Below are positions 14,723 to 23,860 of a stretch of 64,000 bases of DNA, in pieces. Both the position numbers and the translations under genes were made by a program. The stretch is from Streptomyces sp. YIM 121038 (lineage in GTDB: Bacteria; Actinomycetota; Actinomycetes; Streptomycetales; Streptomycetaceae): positions 2,480,001-2,544,000 of the forward strand of contig NZ_CP030771.1 in assembly GCF_006088715.1 (NCBI RefSeq). The letters run 5' to 3'. Under the pieces are notes generated by a model that did no database searches, had not been told where the DNA came from, and saw only the letters and a list, made by a program, of their open reading frames with translations. Numbering within the stretch: position 1 is the stretch's first letter; every line of letters starts with the position of its first letter.

Positions 14723-17700
14723 ATGGCTACTGAGGGCCGTCTCCCCATTCGAGTAGGCACAGGCCTCATCGAGGTCTCACCAAAGCTGTCCGCACAGGAC
14801 ATGGCGAAGCTTCGTCGGCAACTCGTCGCAGAGCTTCAGAAGGCTGGTGCTGCTGCTGGCAAGGAGATATCTAAGGCGGCTAAGTCGGGCCTGGCTCAGC
14901 TTCCCGGAGAGGTAGCCAAACAGGCTAAGAAGGGCGCCAAAGCGGTTGAGGGCGAGGCCCTTGACTCCGAGAAGACGCTGAAGCGCATCGAGAAGCGGCT
15001 GACGAAGGAATACGGGGACGAAGTCACCAAGCGTTTCCGGGCCTTTCGGCAGGCCGAGGAGCGCAAGGAACGACTCCTGTCTGAGACCTCCGCGGCCACG
15101 CGTCGAGCCCTCGCTCAGACCGTGCGCCAGGAGGAGCAGGCTGCCCGTGATCGGGAGCGGGCCGCCGAGCGCCTGGAGCGCGAGCGTATCCGCCTCCAGG
15201 AGCAGGCCCGCAGGGCGCATGAGCGTGCCGAGCGGCAGCGCACTCAGGAAGTGCAGCGTCAGGCCCGCCTTCAGCTTCAGGCCCAGCGCGAGGCGCTGCG
15301 ACAGCAGGTAGCTGCTCAACGCGCAGCCACACAGGCTCAGATAGCCGAGATCCGGCGCCAGGCCGCCGAGGAGCGGGCCCGGATCCAGGACAGCATTCGG
15401 GCCCAGCAGAGGCGTATAGCCGACCTGCGGAATCAGATCCGTACGGCCCGCCGAGTCATCGCTGACACTGACTCAACCACGGCTACGTTCTTCACCCGCG
15501 CCGGTACTGGAATCAAGCGGGTCGGCACCTGGTTTGATCAGGTTGGCCAAAGCATCAATGAGGCCGGAAATATCCTCACCACCCGTTTCCTGGCCCCTCT
15601 GGCTACTGCCGGAACTGCCCTCGCCACGATCGGCGTTACGAACGCCGACAAACGCATCCTCGGCCAGCTCGGTCTTAGCGCAGCCGGTGTTTCAAAGCGG
15701 GCCTCTGCTGACCAGTTGAGGGCAGCACAGCAGTACGCGATCAACACCCCTTACTCGATTGATGCCATTCACGAGTATCAGACCAAGCTCATTCGGTCCG
15801 TCGCTGGTGCAGACAAGAACTGGTACATGGGCGGGTCGAAGAGAACCAATGCCGCCGACAAGGCAGCACGCAAGGCAACAGACCTCATCTTCGCTATCGG
15901 TGACTCTTCGGCTCGTGCGGGCAATCTGGACCCGGAGCAGTTCCGACGCTCGCTCTACGCCATTGACCACATCCTGGATCTGGACCGAGCGCCGACGAGG
16001 AACCTCAAACAACTTGCCGCATCCTCCGGCATCCCGGCATCCGAACTTGCCCAACTCCTCGGTTTCAAGAGCAGTCAGGAATTCTGGAAGGTCGTCGGCA
16101 CTCCGGCGAACAAGGCGAAGCCCGGACAGAAGGCGGGCGTATCGGGTACTGAGATCGTGGATTCCCTTCTCAACTACTGGAATCCGGAGAAGTACCCTGG
16201 AAGAACCAAGCGTCAGGGCTCTGTCGGCTATGCCGAGAAGCTAACCAACCAGACGATCACGGGTCGTGTTCAGCAACTCAAGGAACGGGCAGTATTCGAG
16301 CTTGGCAACCTTTTCGCCGAAGAGGGCAAGGACGGCCAGTACCGCTACACCGACCTCGGCAACAAGCTCGCGGGCAAGGGCGGGATCCTAGACCAGGTCG
16401 AAGCCCTTGGTAAGAAGTACGGGCCGGACATTGAAAAGTTCCTCGGTTTCTTCCTCGCCTCGATCCAGCGTTTCATCAAGGTAATTGACAGCATCGCCAA
16501 TCTGATTCGCAGCAACCCCGTCATCACGGAACTGATTGCGGGCATCTCCCAATTCCTTCTGGAATGGGGGCCGCTGATCCTGGCCGTAGGCCTGCTGTCG
16601 AAGGTGATCGGCAAAGTCGTCGGCATCATCGGCCGCCTGCTGTCTCCTGCGGCTGCTCTGGTCCGCGGTACGGCCCGTGCAGCGTCCGGCACTCGGAACG
16701 TTGCCGCACAACGGCAGGCCCGAACTGCTGCGCGACGGGACGCACGGCAGGCGGGCGGCTCACGCTCCGACGTGCGGCAGGCAGGTCGAGACGCCTACCG
16801 CCAGCAGCGGACACAGCAGCGCGGCGGAGACGACCGCGGACCAGGCCGACGCGCCTGGGACAGCGTCCTGGGCCGTAATTCGAACCAGGATGGCCAGCGC
16901 CGTCAGATCCGTGAGCTTGAGGACCAGATCGAGGCGGCTCGCAGGGAAGCGGCCGAACTCCGTGACGAGCTGCGTGAGGTCAACCGCGAGTCCATGCGGC
17001 AGATCGCGCAGGCCCTCGCGGGTAACGGCGCCAACTCCGTGCAGGGAGCCGCGACCCAGGCCCAGGGCGCTCTGACCAACGTCAGGCAGGCGGGCCAGCG
17101 GCTCAACAACCTCCCCCTGAACCAGCTCGACCAGGAGCTGACTCAGACCAAGGAAAGGGCCGACCGGCTCACCTCGGCAGTCAAGGACGCGGCCGCGGAA
17201 GTGCAGCGCCTCAATGACCGGCGCCTAGGTTCTCTCCGGGTGCAGCAAGTCGAGACGACGACGAAGCGTGTCGAGACCCTGAAGAGCCAAACAGGCAAGG
17301 CTTCTGATGCGGTGAAGACGCTCAACGGAAAGTCATTGTCTTCGGTTCGCACTCAGTTCAAGGACACGACGACCACGGCGAGCGGAACGACCAAGGCCGT
17401 TAAGGGCACGAGCGAGGCCGTGAACACCCTTAAGGGGAAGTCACTTCGACCGCTGCGGGAATGGTTCGACAAGGTCACATCGTCTGCTAAGGACACCTCG
17501 AAGGTAGTCGGCACAGCCGGTAACACCTCGTCCCTCAACGGCCGTTTGAAGACGCTGTCCGACCGTTCTCTGACTCGCCTCAACAAGCATGTGAAATCTC
17601 TGGAGGAAAACCTTCGGGATGCCAAGTCAGAGGCTGACGGGCTCGATTCGGCACTCGGCAGCATCTCTAGGAAGTCCCCCGGAGGAGGCGGGGGCGGGAA

Positions 17701-19261
17701 CGGAAAGGGGAAGAAGAAGGGCCGCGCCCGCGGCGGTCTTATGCGTACGTCTGACGTGACGAGCGTGCTGCCGGGCTACTCACCATGGGTCGACTCCATT
17801 CCGGCCGTCCTGTCCCCCGGTGAGGCTGTTCTCAGGCCTGAGGTCACCAACGCCATCGGCGAAGGGACAATTAACGCCTGGAACGCTATGGCCATTCGAG
17901 GCCAGATCAGCCGTCACGCTCGCGGTACGAGCGGTGGCGGTGGCCGGATCGATTTGGACCGAATCAAGGAGCTGATCGAGCTCCAGAACATCGCGCCAAT
18001 CGGCAAGGCCATGGCCCAGACGATGACGATGGACGGCACGTCTGACCCTCTCGGGGGCAGTGTGCAGGGCGGCATTCTCTCGACGGGCGACGGCTCGGCC
18101 CGCTACGGCGGCTCGGTCGCTGCTGGCCGTTTCAAGGGCATGTACGGCTGGCTTACCAAGGACGTGTTCGCGCTCCTCAAGAGGACGCCAACACTGGCCG
18201 GTCAAGCTGCCGGAGTTCTCGGAGGGTCACTGAGTCCCGTCCTAGGCGAGTATTTCTGGGACGATGTTTGGCGAGGTTCCGGGAACGTTGTCCAGAGAGG
18301 CAATCGGTTCCTTGGTCACGTCTTCAGTGCGAAGACGTTGGGCAAGGTCTTCGAGAACCTGTTCAGCGGAATCAAGGACAGTGCTGGTGCGATCTGGGAT
18401 GCAGTCACCAGTGACCCGCTTGAAGCTTTCTCGGACTCTTTCGATGACATCAGTGACGTTGTCTCTGACTCGTACAACTCGCTGATCGGCATGGTTCAGA
18501 CGGTCAAGGACATCCGCGAGGCCCCCAAGGCCTATGCGGGTCGCGTCTTCGACCAGTTCATGAGCACTGCTGAAGAATCGATGCCAGTCACTAAGGGGCT
18601 CTTCGACTTCGACAAGGGCGCCAAGGTAAAGGCTGACGTGGACACCTCTTTCGGGGGTGGCTTCTCAGCTCCCGGTAAGGGCAAGGGCGCTCAGAGATGG
18701 GCGCCCGTCGTGTCCCGAGTCCTTACGGCACTGAGGCTCCCGCAGTCGGCCAAGGGCACGGTGCTCTACCGGATTGGCTTCGAGTCAGCCGGTAATCCGA
18801 ACGCAGTCAACAAGTGGGATATCAACTGGCAGTCAGGACACCCGTCCGTTGGCCTCATGCAGGTGATTGGGCCGACCTTCGCCCGCTATGCGGGACCCTT
18901 CCGCGGAACGAAGCCTCAGATGTACGGAGTCGCTACTGATCCGTTCGCCAACGTATACGCCGGAGTGAACTACGCACGAGACCGTTATGGCTCTCGCTGG
19001 CTGTCGATTCTCGCGGGCAACAAGGGCTACGCCAACGGCACACTCAGTGCCTCGCCCGGCCTCGCCCTGGTGGGCGAACGTGGCCCCGAATTGGTGGACT
19101 TCGGCCGCGGCGGACAAAGGGTCTTCACCAACGAAGAGACGAACGCTCTCTTCTCCGGCCGTCCCATTGAAATCCATGTCCATGAGGCTCGGAATGAGCC
19201 GACGCCTCAGGCCGTCATGAGGGCTCTCCGGCAGGCCGAGGCCTTGCACTCGCCCCTGTAG
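14723..19261 (+). CDS. Tape measure protein with lytic transglycosylase domain
   Basis: 1512 aa, ATG at 14723 after GTAGGAGGTCTC. Residues about 100-260 are a long Arg/Glu/Gln coiled coil. Hydrophobic stretches near 285-305 and 610-640 (ELIAGISQFLLEWGPLILAV) are typical. A Gly-rich basic linker precedes a repeated-helix region, and residues about 1335-1435 form an SLT domain: IGFESAGNPNAVNKWDIN with the catalytic Glu, then SVGLMQVIGPTF. The C terminus has SPGLALVGERGPELVDFGRG. At roughly 0.15 nm per residue the tail would be near 225 nm. The domain would open peptidoglycan during DNA entry. Confidence 0.93.
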   Translation: MATEGRLPIRVGTGLIEVSPKLSAQDMAKLRRQLVAELQKAGAAAGKEISKAAKSGLAQLPGEVAKQAKKGAKAVEGEALDSEKTLKRIEKRLTKEYGDEVTKRFRAFRQAEERKERLLSETSAATRRALAQTVRQEEQAARDRERAAERLERERIRLQEQARRAHERAERQRTQEVQRQARLQLQAQREALRQQVAAQRAATQAQIAEIRRQAAEERARIQDSIRAQQRRIADLRNQIRTARRVIADTDSTTATFFTRAGTGIKRVGTWFDQVGQSINEAGNILTTRFLAPLATAGTALATIGVTNADKRILGQLGLSAAGVSKRASADQLRAAQQYAINTPYSIDAIHEYQTKLIRSVAGADKNWYMGGSKRTNAADKAARKATDLIFAIGDSSARAGNLDPEQFRRSLYAIDHILDLDRAPTRNLKQLAASSGIPASELAQLLGFKSSQEFWKVVGTPANKAKPGQKAGVSGTEIVDSLLNYWNPEKYPGRTKRQGSVGYAEKLTNQTITGRVQQLKERAVFELGNLFAEEGKDGQYRYTDLGNKLAGKGGILDQVEALGKKYGPDIEKFLGFFLASIQRFIKVIDSIANLIRSNPVITELIAGISQFLLEWGPLILAVGLLSKVIGKVVGIIGRLLSPAAALVRGTARAASGTRNVAAQRQARTAARRDARQAGGSRSDVRQAGRDAYRQQRTQQRGGDDRGPGRRAWDSVLGRNSNQDGQRRQIRELEDQIEAARREAAELRDELREVNRESMRQIAQALAGNGANSVQGAATQAQGALTNVRQAGQRLNNLPLNQLDQELTQTKERADRLTSAVKDAAAEVQRLNDRRLGSLRVQQVETTTKRVETLKSQTGKASDAVKTLNGKSLSSVRTQFKDTTTTASGTTKAVKGTSEAVNTLKGKSLRPLREWFDKVTSSAKDTSKVVGTAGNTSSLNGRLKTLSDRSLTRLNKHVKSLEENLRDAKSEADGLDSALGSISRKSPGGGGGGNGKGKKKGRARGGLMRTSDVTSVLPGYSPWVDSIPAVLSPGEAVLRPEVTNAIGEGTINAWNAMAIRGQISRHARGTSGGGGRIDLDRIKELIELQNIAPIGKAMAQTMTMDGTSDPLGGSVQGGILSTGDGSARYGGSVAAGRFKGMYGWLTKDVFALLKRTPTLAGQAAGVLGGSLSPVLGEYFWDDVWRGSGNVVQRGNRFLGHVFSAKTLGKVFENLFSGIKDSAGAIWDAVTSDPLEAFSDSFDDISDVVSDSYNSLIGMVQTVKDIREAPKAYAGRVFDQFMSTAEESMPVTKGLFDFDKGAKVKADVDTSFGGGFSAPGKGKGAQRWAPVVSRVLTALRLPQSAKGTVLYRIGFESAGNPNAVNKWDINWQSGHPSVGLMQVIGPTFARYAGPFRGTKPQMYGVATDPFANVYAGVNYARDRYGSRWLSILAGNKGYANGTLSASPGLALVGERGPELVDFGRGGQRVFTNEETNALFSGRPIEIHVHEARNEPTPQAVMRALRQAEALHSPL

Positions 19262-19269
19262 GAGGTCGC

Positions 19270-20271
19270 ATGCCCATACCGGTGACAGCTCGTCCCACAG
19301 CTCCTGGCCCCATGGTCGACGAGCCGCCGGAGCCGGAGGCCTGGAGCCGCACGCAGGTCACCATCACAGGGAGAGGTGGTGAGGGGTGGGAGCTGCCCCT
19401 CACCGCTTCCGGCAGCTCGGCGTGGCCACAGGCCATCATGCTGCCAGGGGCCACGGGGCTCGACGCCCCGCCCTTCGGGCTCTTCTCCGATGACAGCCCC
19501 GGCCTCGATGGCTCGATCTTCCGATCTGCCCGTGCTTCAGCACGAGAGGTCATGATCCCGGTCTATCTCCACGGAATCGACCGGCCCACAATCAATGCGC
19601 TGAAGCGCAGACTCTTCAAGGAGCTGAACCCGAAAGCAGGTCCATGCGTCCTGCGATTCACTGAAGGCGACAACTCGACCCGCCTCCTGACTGCCTATTA
19701 CAAGGGCGGCATGGAAGGCGCCGAGGGCGACTCTTCCGGTTTCACATGGTCGAAGTACGGGCTCACATTCGTTGCGATGGATCCCTGGTACTACGACGAG
19801 CGGGAGATATCGAAACGCTTCCTCTTCGGTGAGGGTGATCCACTGCTGAGCCCCACTAAGCCCTTCTTTCCCATGAGGATTGCTGATGGCGTTCTTGGTG
19901 ACGGTTACTACTTCGTCGACAACCCGGGCGACATCGAGGCGTGGCCCATCTGGCGACTGAAGGGGCCCATCAAGAGCTTCAAACTCAGCACTGAGAGCGC
20001 ACCGGGGGAGGTCTCCGCCATCAAGGCCACGGCTCCCGCCGATGGCTCCGACATCGTCCCCTCAGGCCGGACGCTGACCATCGATACGCGCCCCGGCCGG
20101 AAGACCGTCGCCGACGACCGCGGAGTCAACTACTGGGCCAAGCTGGACACGAACCCCACCTTCTGGCCTCTCGAATCCGGAGGCAATGCACCGCAGCTGT
20201 CCGTCGTCACCGGATCCGGAAAGGCATCGGTGACTCTGAACTTCACACCGAGATACGCCACTTACGCTTAG
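19270..20271 (+). CDS. Distal tail protein (Dit-like)
   Basis: 333 aa, ATG at 19270 after TAGGAGGTCGC. Sequence APPFGLFSDDSPGLDGSIFR, REVMIPVYLHGIDRPTINAL, KRRLFKELNPKAGPCVLRFT and FVAMDPWYYDEREISKRFLF match actinophage Dit/minor tail proteins that form the tail-tip hub. Follows the tape measure as expected. Confidence 0.78.
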   Translation: MPIPVTARPTAPGPMVDEPPEPEAWSRTQVTITGRGGEGWELPLTASGSSAWPQAIMLPGATGLDAPPFGLFSDDSPGLDGSIFRSARASAREVMIPVYLHGIDRPTINALKRRLFKELNPKAGPCVLRFTEGDNSTRLLTAYYKGGMEGAEGDSSGFTWSKYGLTFVAMDPWYYDEREISKRFLFGEGDPLLSPTKPFFPMRIADGVLGDGYYFVDNPGDIEAWPIWRLKGPIKSFKLSTESAPGEVSAIKATAPADGSDIVPSGRTLTIDTRPGRKTVADDRGVNYWAKLDTNPTFWPLESGGNAPQLSVVTGSGKASVTLNFTPRYATYA

Positions 20272-20278
20272 GGGGTCC

Positions 20279-21517
20279 ATGGGATACCGAGTCGAGGTCT
20301 TCGACAAGGACTTGAGGCGGGTAGGCGAGATTGATGAATGGATCTCACTCGACTTCACGGTGAAGCTCCGTCAGGAAGGGTCCTGGCAGATCCTCATCAA
20401 GGACGGCACGACTCAGTCAGACCTCATCGAGAAAGGGGGCGGCATAGCCATCTGGCAGGAGGGCGTAACGCGCCCGATCCTGTCCGGCCAGGTCGACACC
20501 TTTCAGAAGTACTGGACCAAGGTCCAGCACACGGGACCCGGTTCTCTGTACATCGCCGGTAAGTGCCATAACACCTTGGCCTATAGGCGTCTGGCTTTCC
20601 CGGATCCCACCAAGCCAGTGAATCAGCAATACCTGAGCCGGCTCGCCCGTCGCATGGTTTATGAACCGACGGTCGGGAACGCCATCTACAAGGAACTCCT
20701 CAGCTGCCTCGGGGCCGGTGCTCTGCCGGATCGGAGGATCGGGAACGTCATCTTGAATGACGCGTCAGTCGGCTCAGGTAGACGCTTCGGGGCCGTCCTT
20801 CAGTGGGACGTTGTGGGCGAGGTCCTGGAGCAGTGGGGCGAGAAGCGCAGCGCCGCGCACCGCTTCATCTACAACCCCGAGACGCAACGAATAGACGTCG
20901 AGATCTTCGCTCCGCGGGACCGGTCCAAGGAGGTCCGCTTCTCCCCCGAGCTAGGGAATCTCCGCGAATACATCTGGACGTTGAGCGCACCGAAGGTAAC
21001 GCGGGCCATCATCGGCTGTGCCGGAGAGCAGCAGGGGCGCTACGTATCGCAGACGATCGACAAGGAGTCTGAGGCCGAATGGGGCCTGAGCATAGAGCAG
21101 TTCGTAGACCGCCGTGACATCGCGCTGAAGGCGGACCGGGAATCAGGTCAGCCAGTCAGGGCCGAGGCTTCGATGACGGCCGAGGACTATGAATCTGCTC
21201 TGGCCACCCTCAAGGAGGCCGCGACCGACGCTCTCCGCGAGGGCGAGCGAAACGGCAACTTTCAGATCTATCCAATCGATACAGAGTTCTGCCAGTTCGG
21301 CCGCGACTACTTCGTTGGCGACAAGGTGACGGTAGCTGTCGACGGGACCGAGTACAGCGACATCGTTCGCGAGGTTGTGATCTCCGTTGATGATGCCGGA
21401 AACACGAACGACGTCGCTCCCAAGATTGGCCAGCAGGGCACCGGCGAACCGCTGAACCTCTACAAGGTCGTCTACGAGATGCAACGCAAACTACGGCGCC
21501 TAGAAGCGAGGATGTGA
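20279..21517 (+). CDS. Tail-tip protein (ReqiPepy6 Gp37-like)
   Basis: 412 aa, ATG at 20279. RVEVFDKDLRRVGEIDEWIS, FTVKLRQEGSWQILIKDGTT and GGGIAIWQEGVTRPILSGQV are the N-terminal beta domain; RFIYNPETQRIDVEIFAPRD and FGRDYFVGDKVTVAVDGTEY the later part; the end VYEMQRKLRRLEARM is helical. This is the tail-associated base-plate protein family common in Streptomyces siphophages. Confidence 0.8.
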   Translation: MGYRVEVFDKDLRRVGEIDEWISLDFTVKLRQEGSWQILIKDGTTQSDLIEKGGGIAIWQEGVTRPILSGQVDTFQKYWTKVQHTGPGSLYIAGKCHNTLAYRRLAFPDPTKPVNQQYLSRLARRMVYEPTVGNAIYKELLSCLGAGALPDRRIGNVILNDASVGSGRRFGAVLQWDVVGEVLEQWGEKRSAAHRFIYNPETQRIDVEIFAPRDRSKEVRFSPELGNLREYIWTLSAPKVTRAIIGCAGEQQGRYVSQTIDKESEAEWGLSIEQFVDRRDIALKADRESGQPVRAEASMTAEDYESALATLKEAATDALREGERNGNFQIYPIDTEFCQFGRDYFVGDKVTVAVDGTEYSDIVREVVISVDDAGNTNDVAPKIGQQGTGEPLNLYKVVYEMQRKLRRLEARM

Positions 21518-21518
21518 A

Positions 21519-22577
21519 TTGGCAGAATCCAGTTACCCCTTTGATGCGAGTAATTCGAGCGGCGGCACGGCTGTCGTCTCTCAGACGCAGTGGCAAGACA
21601 TGGCCGTGCGGTGGGCTCCTGATGGCATCGACTACCGGCTGACGGGCCCGAGCCCGACAGACCTCCCCTTCTCCGCGGCCGTCGTCAACGGCCGCCAGGT
21701 CCAAGTCCGGAGCGGAGCTGCGTGGGTCGGCGGCTTCTACTACCGCTCTACCGCGACGGTCTCTCTCGACATCGCGGAGACGACGACGAAGGCCCGGAAG
21801 GACCTGATCGTGATCCGGCTGGACATGGCCCAGTCAGCGGCAAGGCTCGCCGTCCTCAAGGGCGTTGAGTCGGCCACGCCGACCGAGCCCCGCCCCACTC
21901 AGGTCCGCGGTGCCATCTGGGAAACGCCCCTGTGGGCCGTCGACGTCCCCGCAGCCAACGGCGCCGTCACGGTCACGCGGCGGGGCCCCTTCGCAATGCC
22001 CGCCCCGGTGGCGTACCCATGGGGAGCCGAGGACAGCGCCCTTCTGGTCCCGCGGAACACACTCGCCTACGACCTCGATGCGAACAACGACGGTGGCCAG
22101 CAGGAAGCCTGGCACGGACACGACGGCTACGCCGTGACTCGGCACCTGGGCAAGTCGGAGACGTACACCCCGAGCACCATCAACACCAGCTTCCAGCTCC
22201 CAAGCGCCGACCGAGTCGGGCGATGGCGCTGGATCGCTCCTAACGTCATGTGGTTCCAGATCACCATTCGGAACTCGCTTGATCAGGGAGCGATGGTGAA
22301 GGGCGGCGAATGGCGAGTCGGTGTGACGCTGCCAAGGAAGTGCAATCCCCGGGGAATTCAGGTCCTGCACGGCTATATGTCGAATCCTGACCTCTCCGGC
22401 AACTTGCCCAACATGATTTCGGTGACGGCGACTACGGAACCAGGAACTTCGACTCTTCTCCTCCACACGCCCAACAACAAGACGCCCAGCGAAGGCCTTG
22501 ATGGTCTGCGCGGCTTCCCCGCGAAGTCGACGTACAGCATCTCCGGCGTCCTCGAAGCCAACGAGTTGAAGGAGTAG
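21519..22577 (+). CDS. Minor tail / receptor-binding protein
   Basis: 352 aa, TTG start at 21519 one base after the previous stop, with GAGG upstream. N-terminal YPFDASNSSGGTAVVSQTQW and a beta-rich region up to residue 190 attach to the tail tip; the C-terminal region beyond about 220 (SFQLPSADRVGRWRWIAPNV) is unlike known enzymes and may contact the host surface. Confidence 0.65.
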   Translation: MAESSYPFDASNSSGGTAVVSQTQWQDMAVRWAPDGIDYRLTGPSPTDLPFSAAVVNGRQVQVRSGAAWVGGFYYRSTATVSLDIAETTTKARKDLIVIRLDMAQSAARLAVLKGVESATPTEPRPTQVRGAIWETPLWAVDVPAANGAVTVTRRGPFAMPAPVAYPWGAEDSALLVPRNTLAYDLDANNDGGQQEAWHGHDGYAVTRHLGKSETYTPSTINTSFQLPSADRVGRWRWIAPNVMWFQITIRNSLDQGAMVKGGEWRVGVTLPRKCNPRGIQVLHGYMSNPDLSGNLPNMISVTATTEPGTSTLLLHTPNNKTPSEGLDGLRGFPAKSTYSISGVLEANELKE

Positions 22578-22581
22578 GCGC

Positions 22582-23040
22582 ATGCGGCATCTCTACGGCG
22601 GCACGGCCGCCGACGTTGCTGAGGACGCCTCTGGCGTACGTGTCCCCGGGGCGACAGGAACCGTCTGGACTGGCCCCGGCGAGGGCGCCACTCAGATCAC
22701 TGACCTCCTGGCGCTCGACGGCGCCCCCATGCAGCAGCTCGTAGCCGACTCCGCGGGCATGCTCCCGGCCTTCTACGGGCCGGAGAGCAAGACACGGGTG
22801 TGGGTCGACTTCGGTGGGGCTCGGGTGGCTTTAGTCGCCACGGACACCGCAGACAGGCTCAGCGAGCACCAGGCCGCGGCGGACCCTCACGGCTCCACCA
22901 CGGCGGCCGTCGAGGCGATCCAGGCCCGCATGGGCCGACCGCTCGGCTTCGCCCAGCTCGACGAGAACGGCCGTGTCCCGGCCTCGCAGCTCCCGCTCTG
23001 CCCCTGCCAGACGAAGCCTCCGCAGACGGCTGCGGAGTAG
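22582..23040 (+). CDS. Small tail fibre protein
   Basis: 152 aa, ATG at 22582. MRHLYGGTAADVAEDASGVR and TRVWVDFGGARVALVATDTA are beta-rich; the end MGRPLGFAQLDENGRVPASQ carries the GLAQLD-NGKVP-type motif often found in tail fibres, and a final CPCQTKPPQ. Last gene of the tail module. Confidence 0.65.
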   Translation: MRHLYGGTAADVAEDASGVRVPGATGTVWTGPGEGATQITDLLALDGAPMQQLVADSAGMLPAFYGPESKTRVWVDFGGARVALVATDTADRLSEHQAAADPHGSTTAAVEAIQARMGRPLGFAQLDENGRVPASQLPLCPCQTKPPQTAAE

Positions 23041-23092
23041 TCAGCCAGCCGTCACGGGGTGAGGCTGACTCGGGGGCAGTCCGGTAGGCGCC

Positions 23093-23278
23093 CTACAAGA
23101 GTTCGCCGTCCTTGAGTTCATTGAGCGCTTCACAGACCCGGTCAGCGCGGGCCTGGCCCTTGTACCGGTGCACCACGGTCTGTGTGCCACGGCTGTTCAC
23201 GCGCCTCACCTCAAAGTGATGCCCCCACTTCTCATTCCACTGCTCTCCGCTTACTTCGTAACGCTCAACGCTCAGCAT
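23093..23278 (-). CDS. Small cargo protein
   Basis: 61 aa, ATG at 23278. Sequence MLSVERYEVSGEQWNEKWGH, ADRVCEALNELKDGELL. Leftward between tail and lysis modules, immediately downstream of another small leftward gene. No domain recognised. Confidence 0.55.
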   Translation of the reverse strand: MLSVERYEVSGEQWNEKWGHHFEVRRVNSRGTQTVVHRYKGQARADRVCEALNELKDGELL

Positions 23279-23324
23279 GGCAGGACGCTAGCACTCAACT
23301 GCCGCTCTATGAGGGCCTGTTCGA

Positions 23325-23495
23325 TCATTCGCTGTCCCCGAACGTGTCCTGAGGCGGGTCGAGCGTCTTGATTGCGAGCCACAAGCCCGGGGCGTTAGTT
23401 CGCCCAGCTGTCTCCGTAAGTCCGTGGAGTTCCTGAGCCGCCTCCTTCCGAATTGCTTTACGAAGACCCTCTTGAGCGTTCTCGACTTCGCTCAT
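23325..23495 (-). CDS. Small cargo protein, 56 aa
   Basis: ATG at 23495 with AAGGGGAG four bases upstream, an excellent ribosome site. MSEVENAQEGLRKAIRKEAA then TAGRTNAPGLWLAIKTLDPP. Forms a two-gene leftward unit with 23093-23278. Function unknown. Confidence 0.6.
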   Translation of the reverse strand: MSEVENAQEGLRKAIRKEAAQELHGLTETAGRTNAPGLWLAIKTLDPPQDTFGDSE

Positions 23496-23520
23496 CACGC
23501 TCCCCTTTCCCTGCCAAACG

Positions 23521-23558
23521 ATGCGGCCACAGGCTACAGCCCTGAGGGCCGCATTTTC
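23521..23558 (+). terminator. Hairpin cassette 5 before the lysis genes
   Basis: ATGCGGCC / GGCCGCAT 8-bp stem with an 18-base loop, then TTTTC, ATGCCC, CGGAGG and the ATG at 23576. Confidence 0.55.
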
Positions 23559-23575
23559 TATGCCCTCGGAGGCTT

Positions 23576-23860
23576 ATGACCTTCGCTCAGATCCTGTCGA
23601 CCTCTGCCGCCCTCGCCTCTGTCACTGCCGCGGCCGTCGTCGTTCTCGCTTCCTTCCGAACGAGCGCCGCACGCGTATGGCGCGAAGAAGCCGAAGCCCA
23701 GAAGGAGAGGGCCGATCGCCTTGCTGGTGACCTCGACGAGATCAAGGCTCGCCTAGCCCGTATTGAAGCCGAGAATGCCCGGCTCATAACTCTTCTTACT
23801 TCTCTTGACCCTGCCCGTCTCGCTGTCGTGCGACTGACGGATGACTCTTCGGAGGATTAA
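23576..23860 (+). CDS. Membrane-anchored coiled-coil protein of the lysis module
   Basis: 94 aa, ATG at 23576 after CGGAGGCTT. One N-terminal helix (TSAALASVTAAAVVVLASFR) and a coiled coil (EEAEAQKERADRLAGDLDEI). Stop overlaps the endolysin ATG. Its place and topology suggest a second holin or spanin-like helper. Confidence 0.6.
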   Translation: MTFAQILSTSAALASVTAAAVVVLASFRTSAARVWREEAEAQKERADRLAGDLDEIKARLARIEAENARLITLLTSLDPARLAVVRLTDDSSED

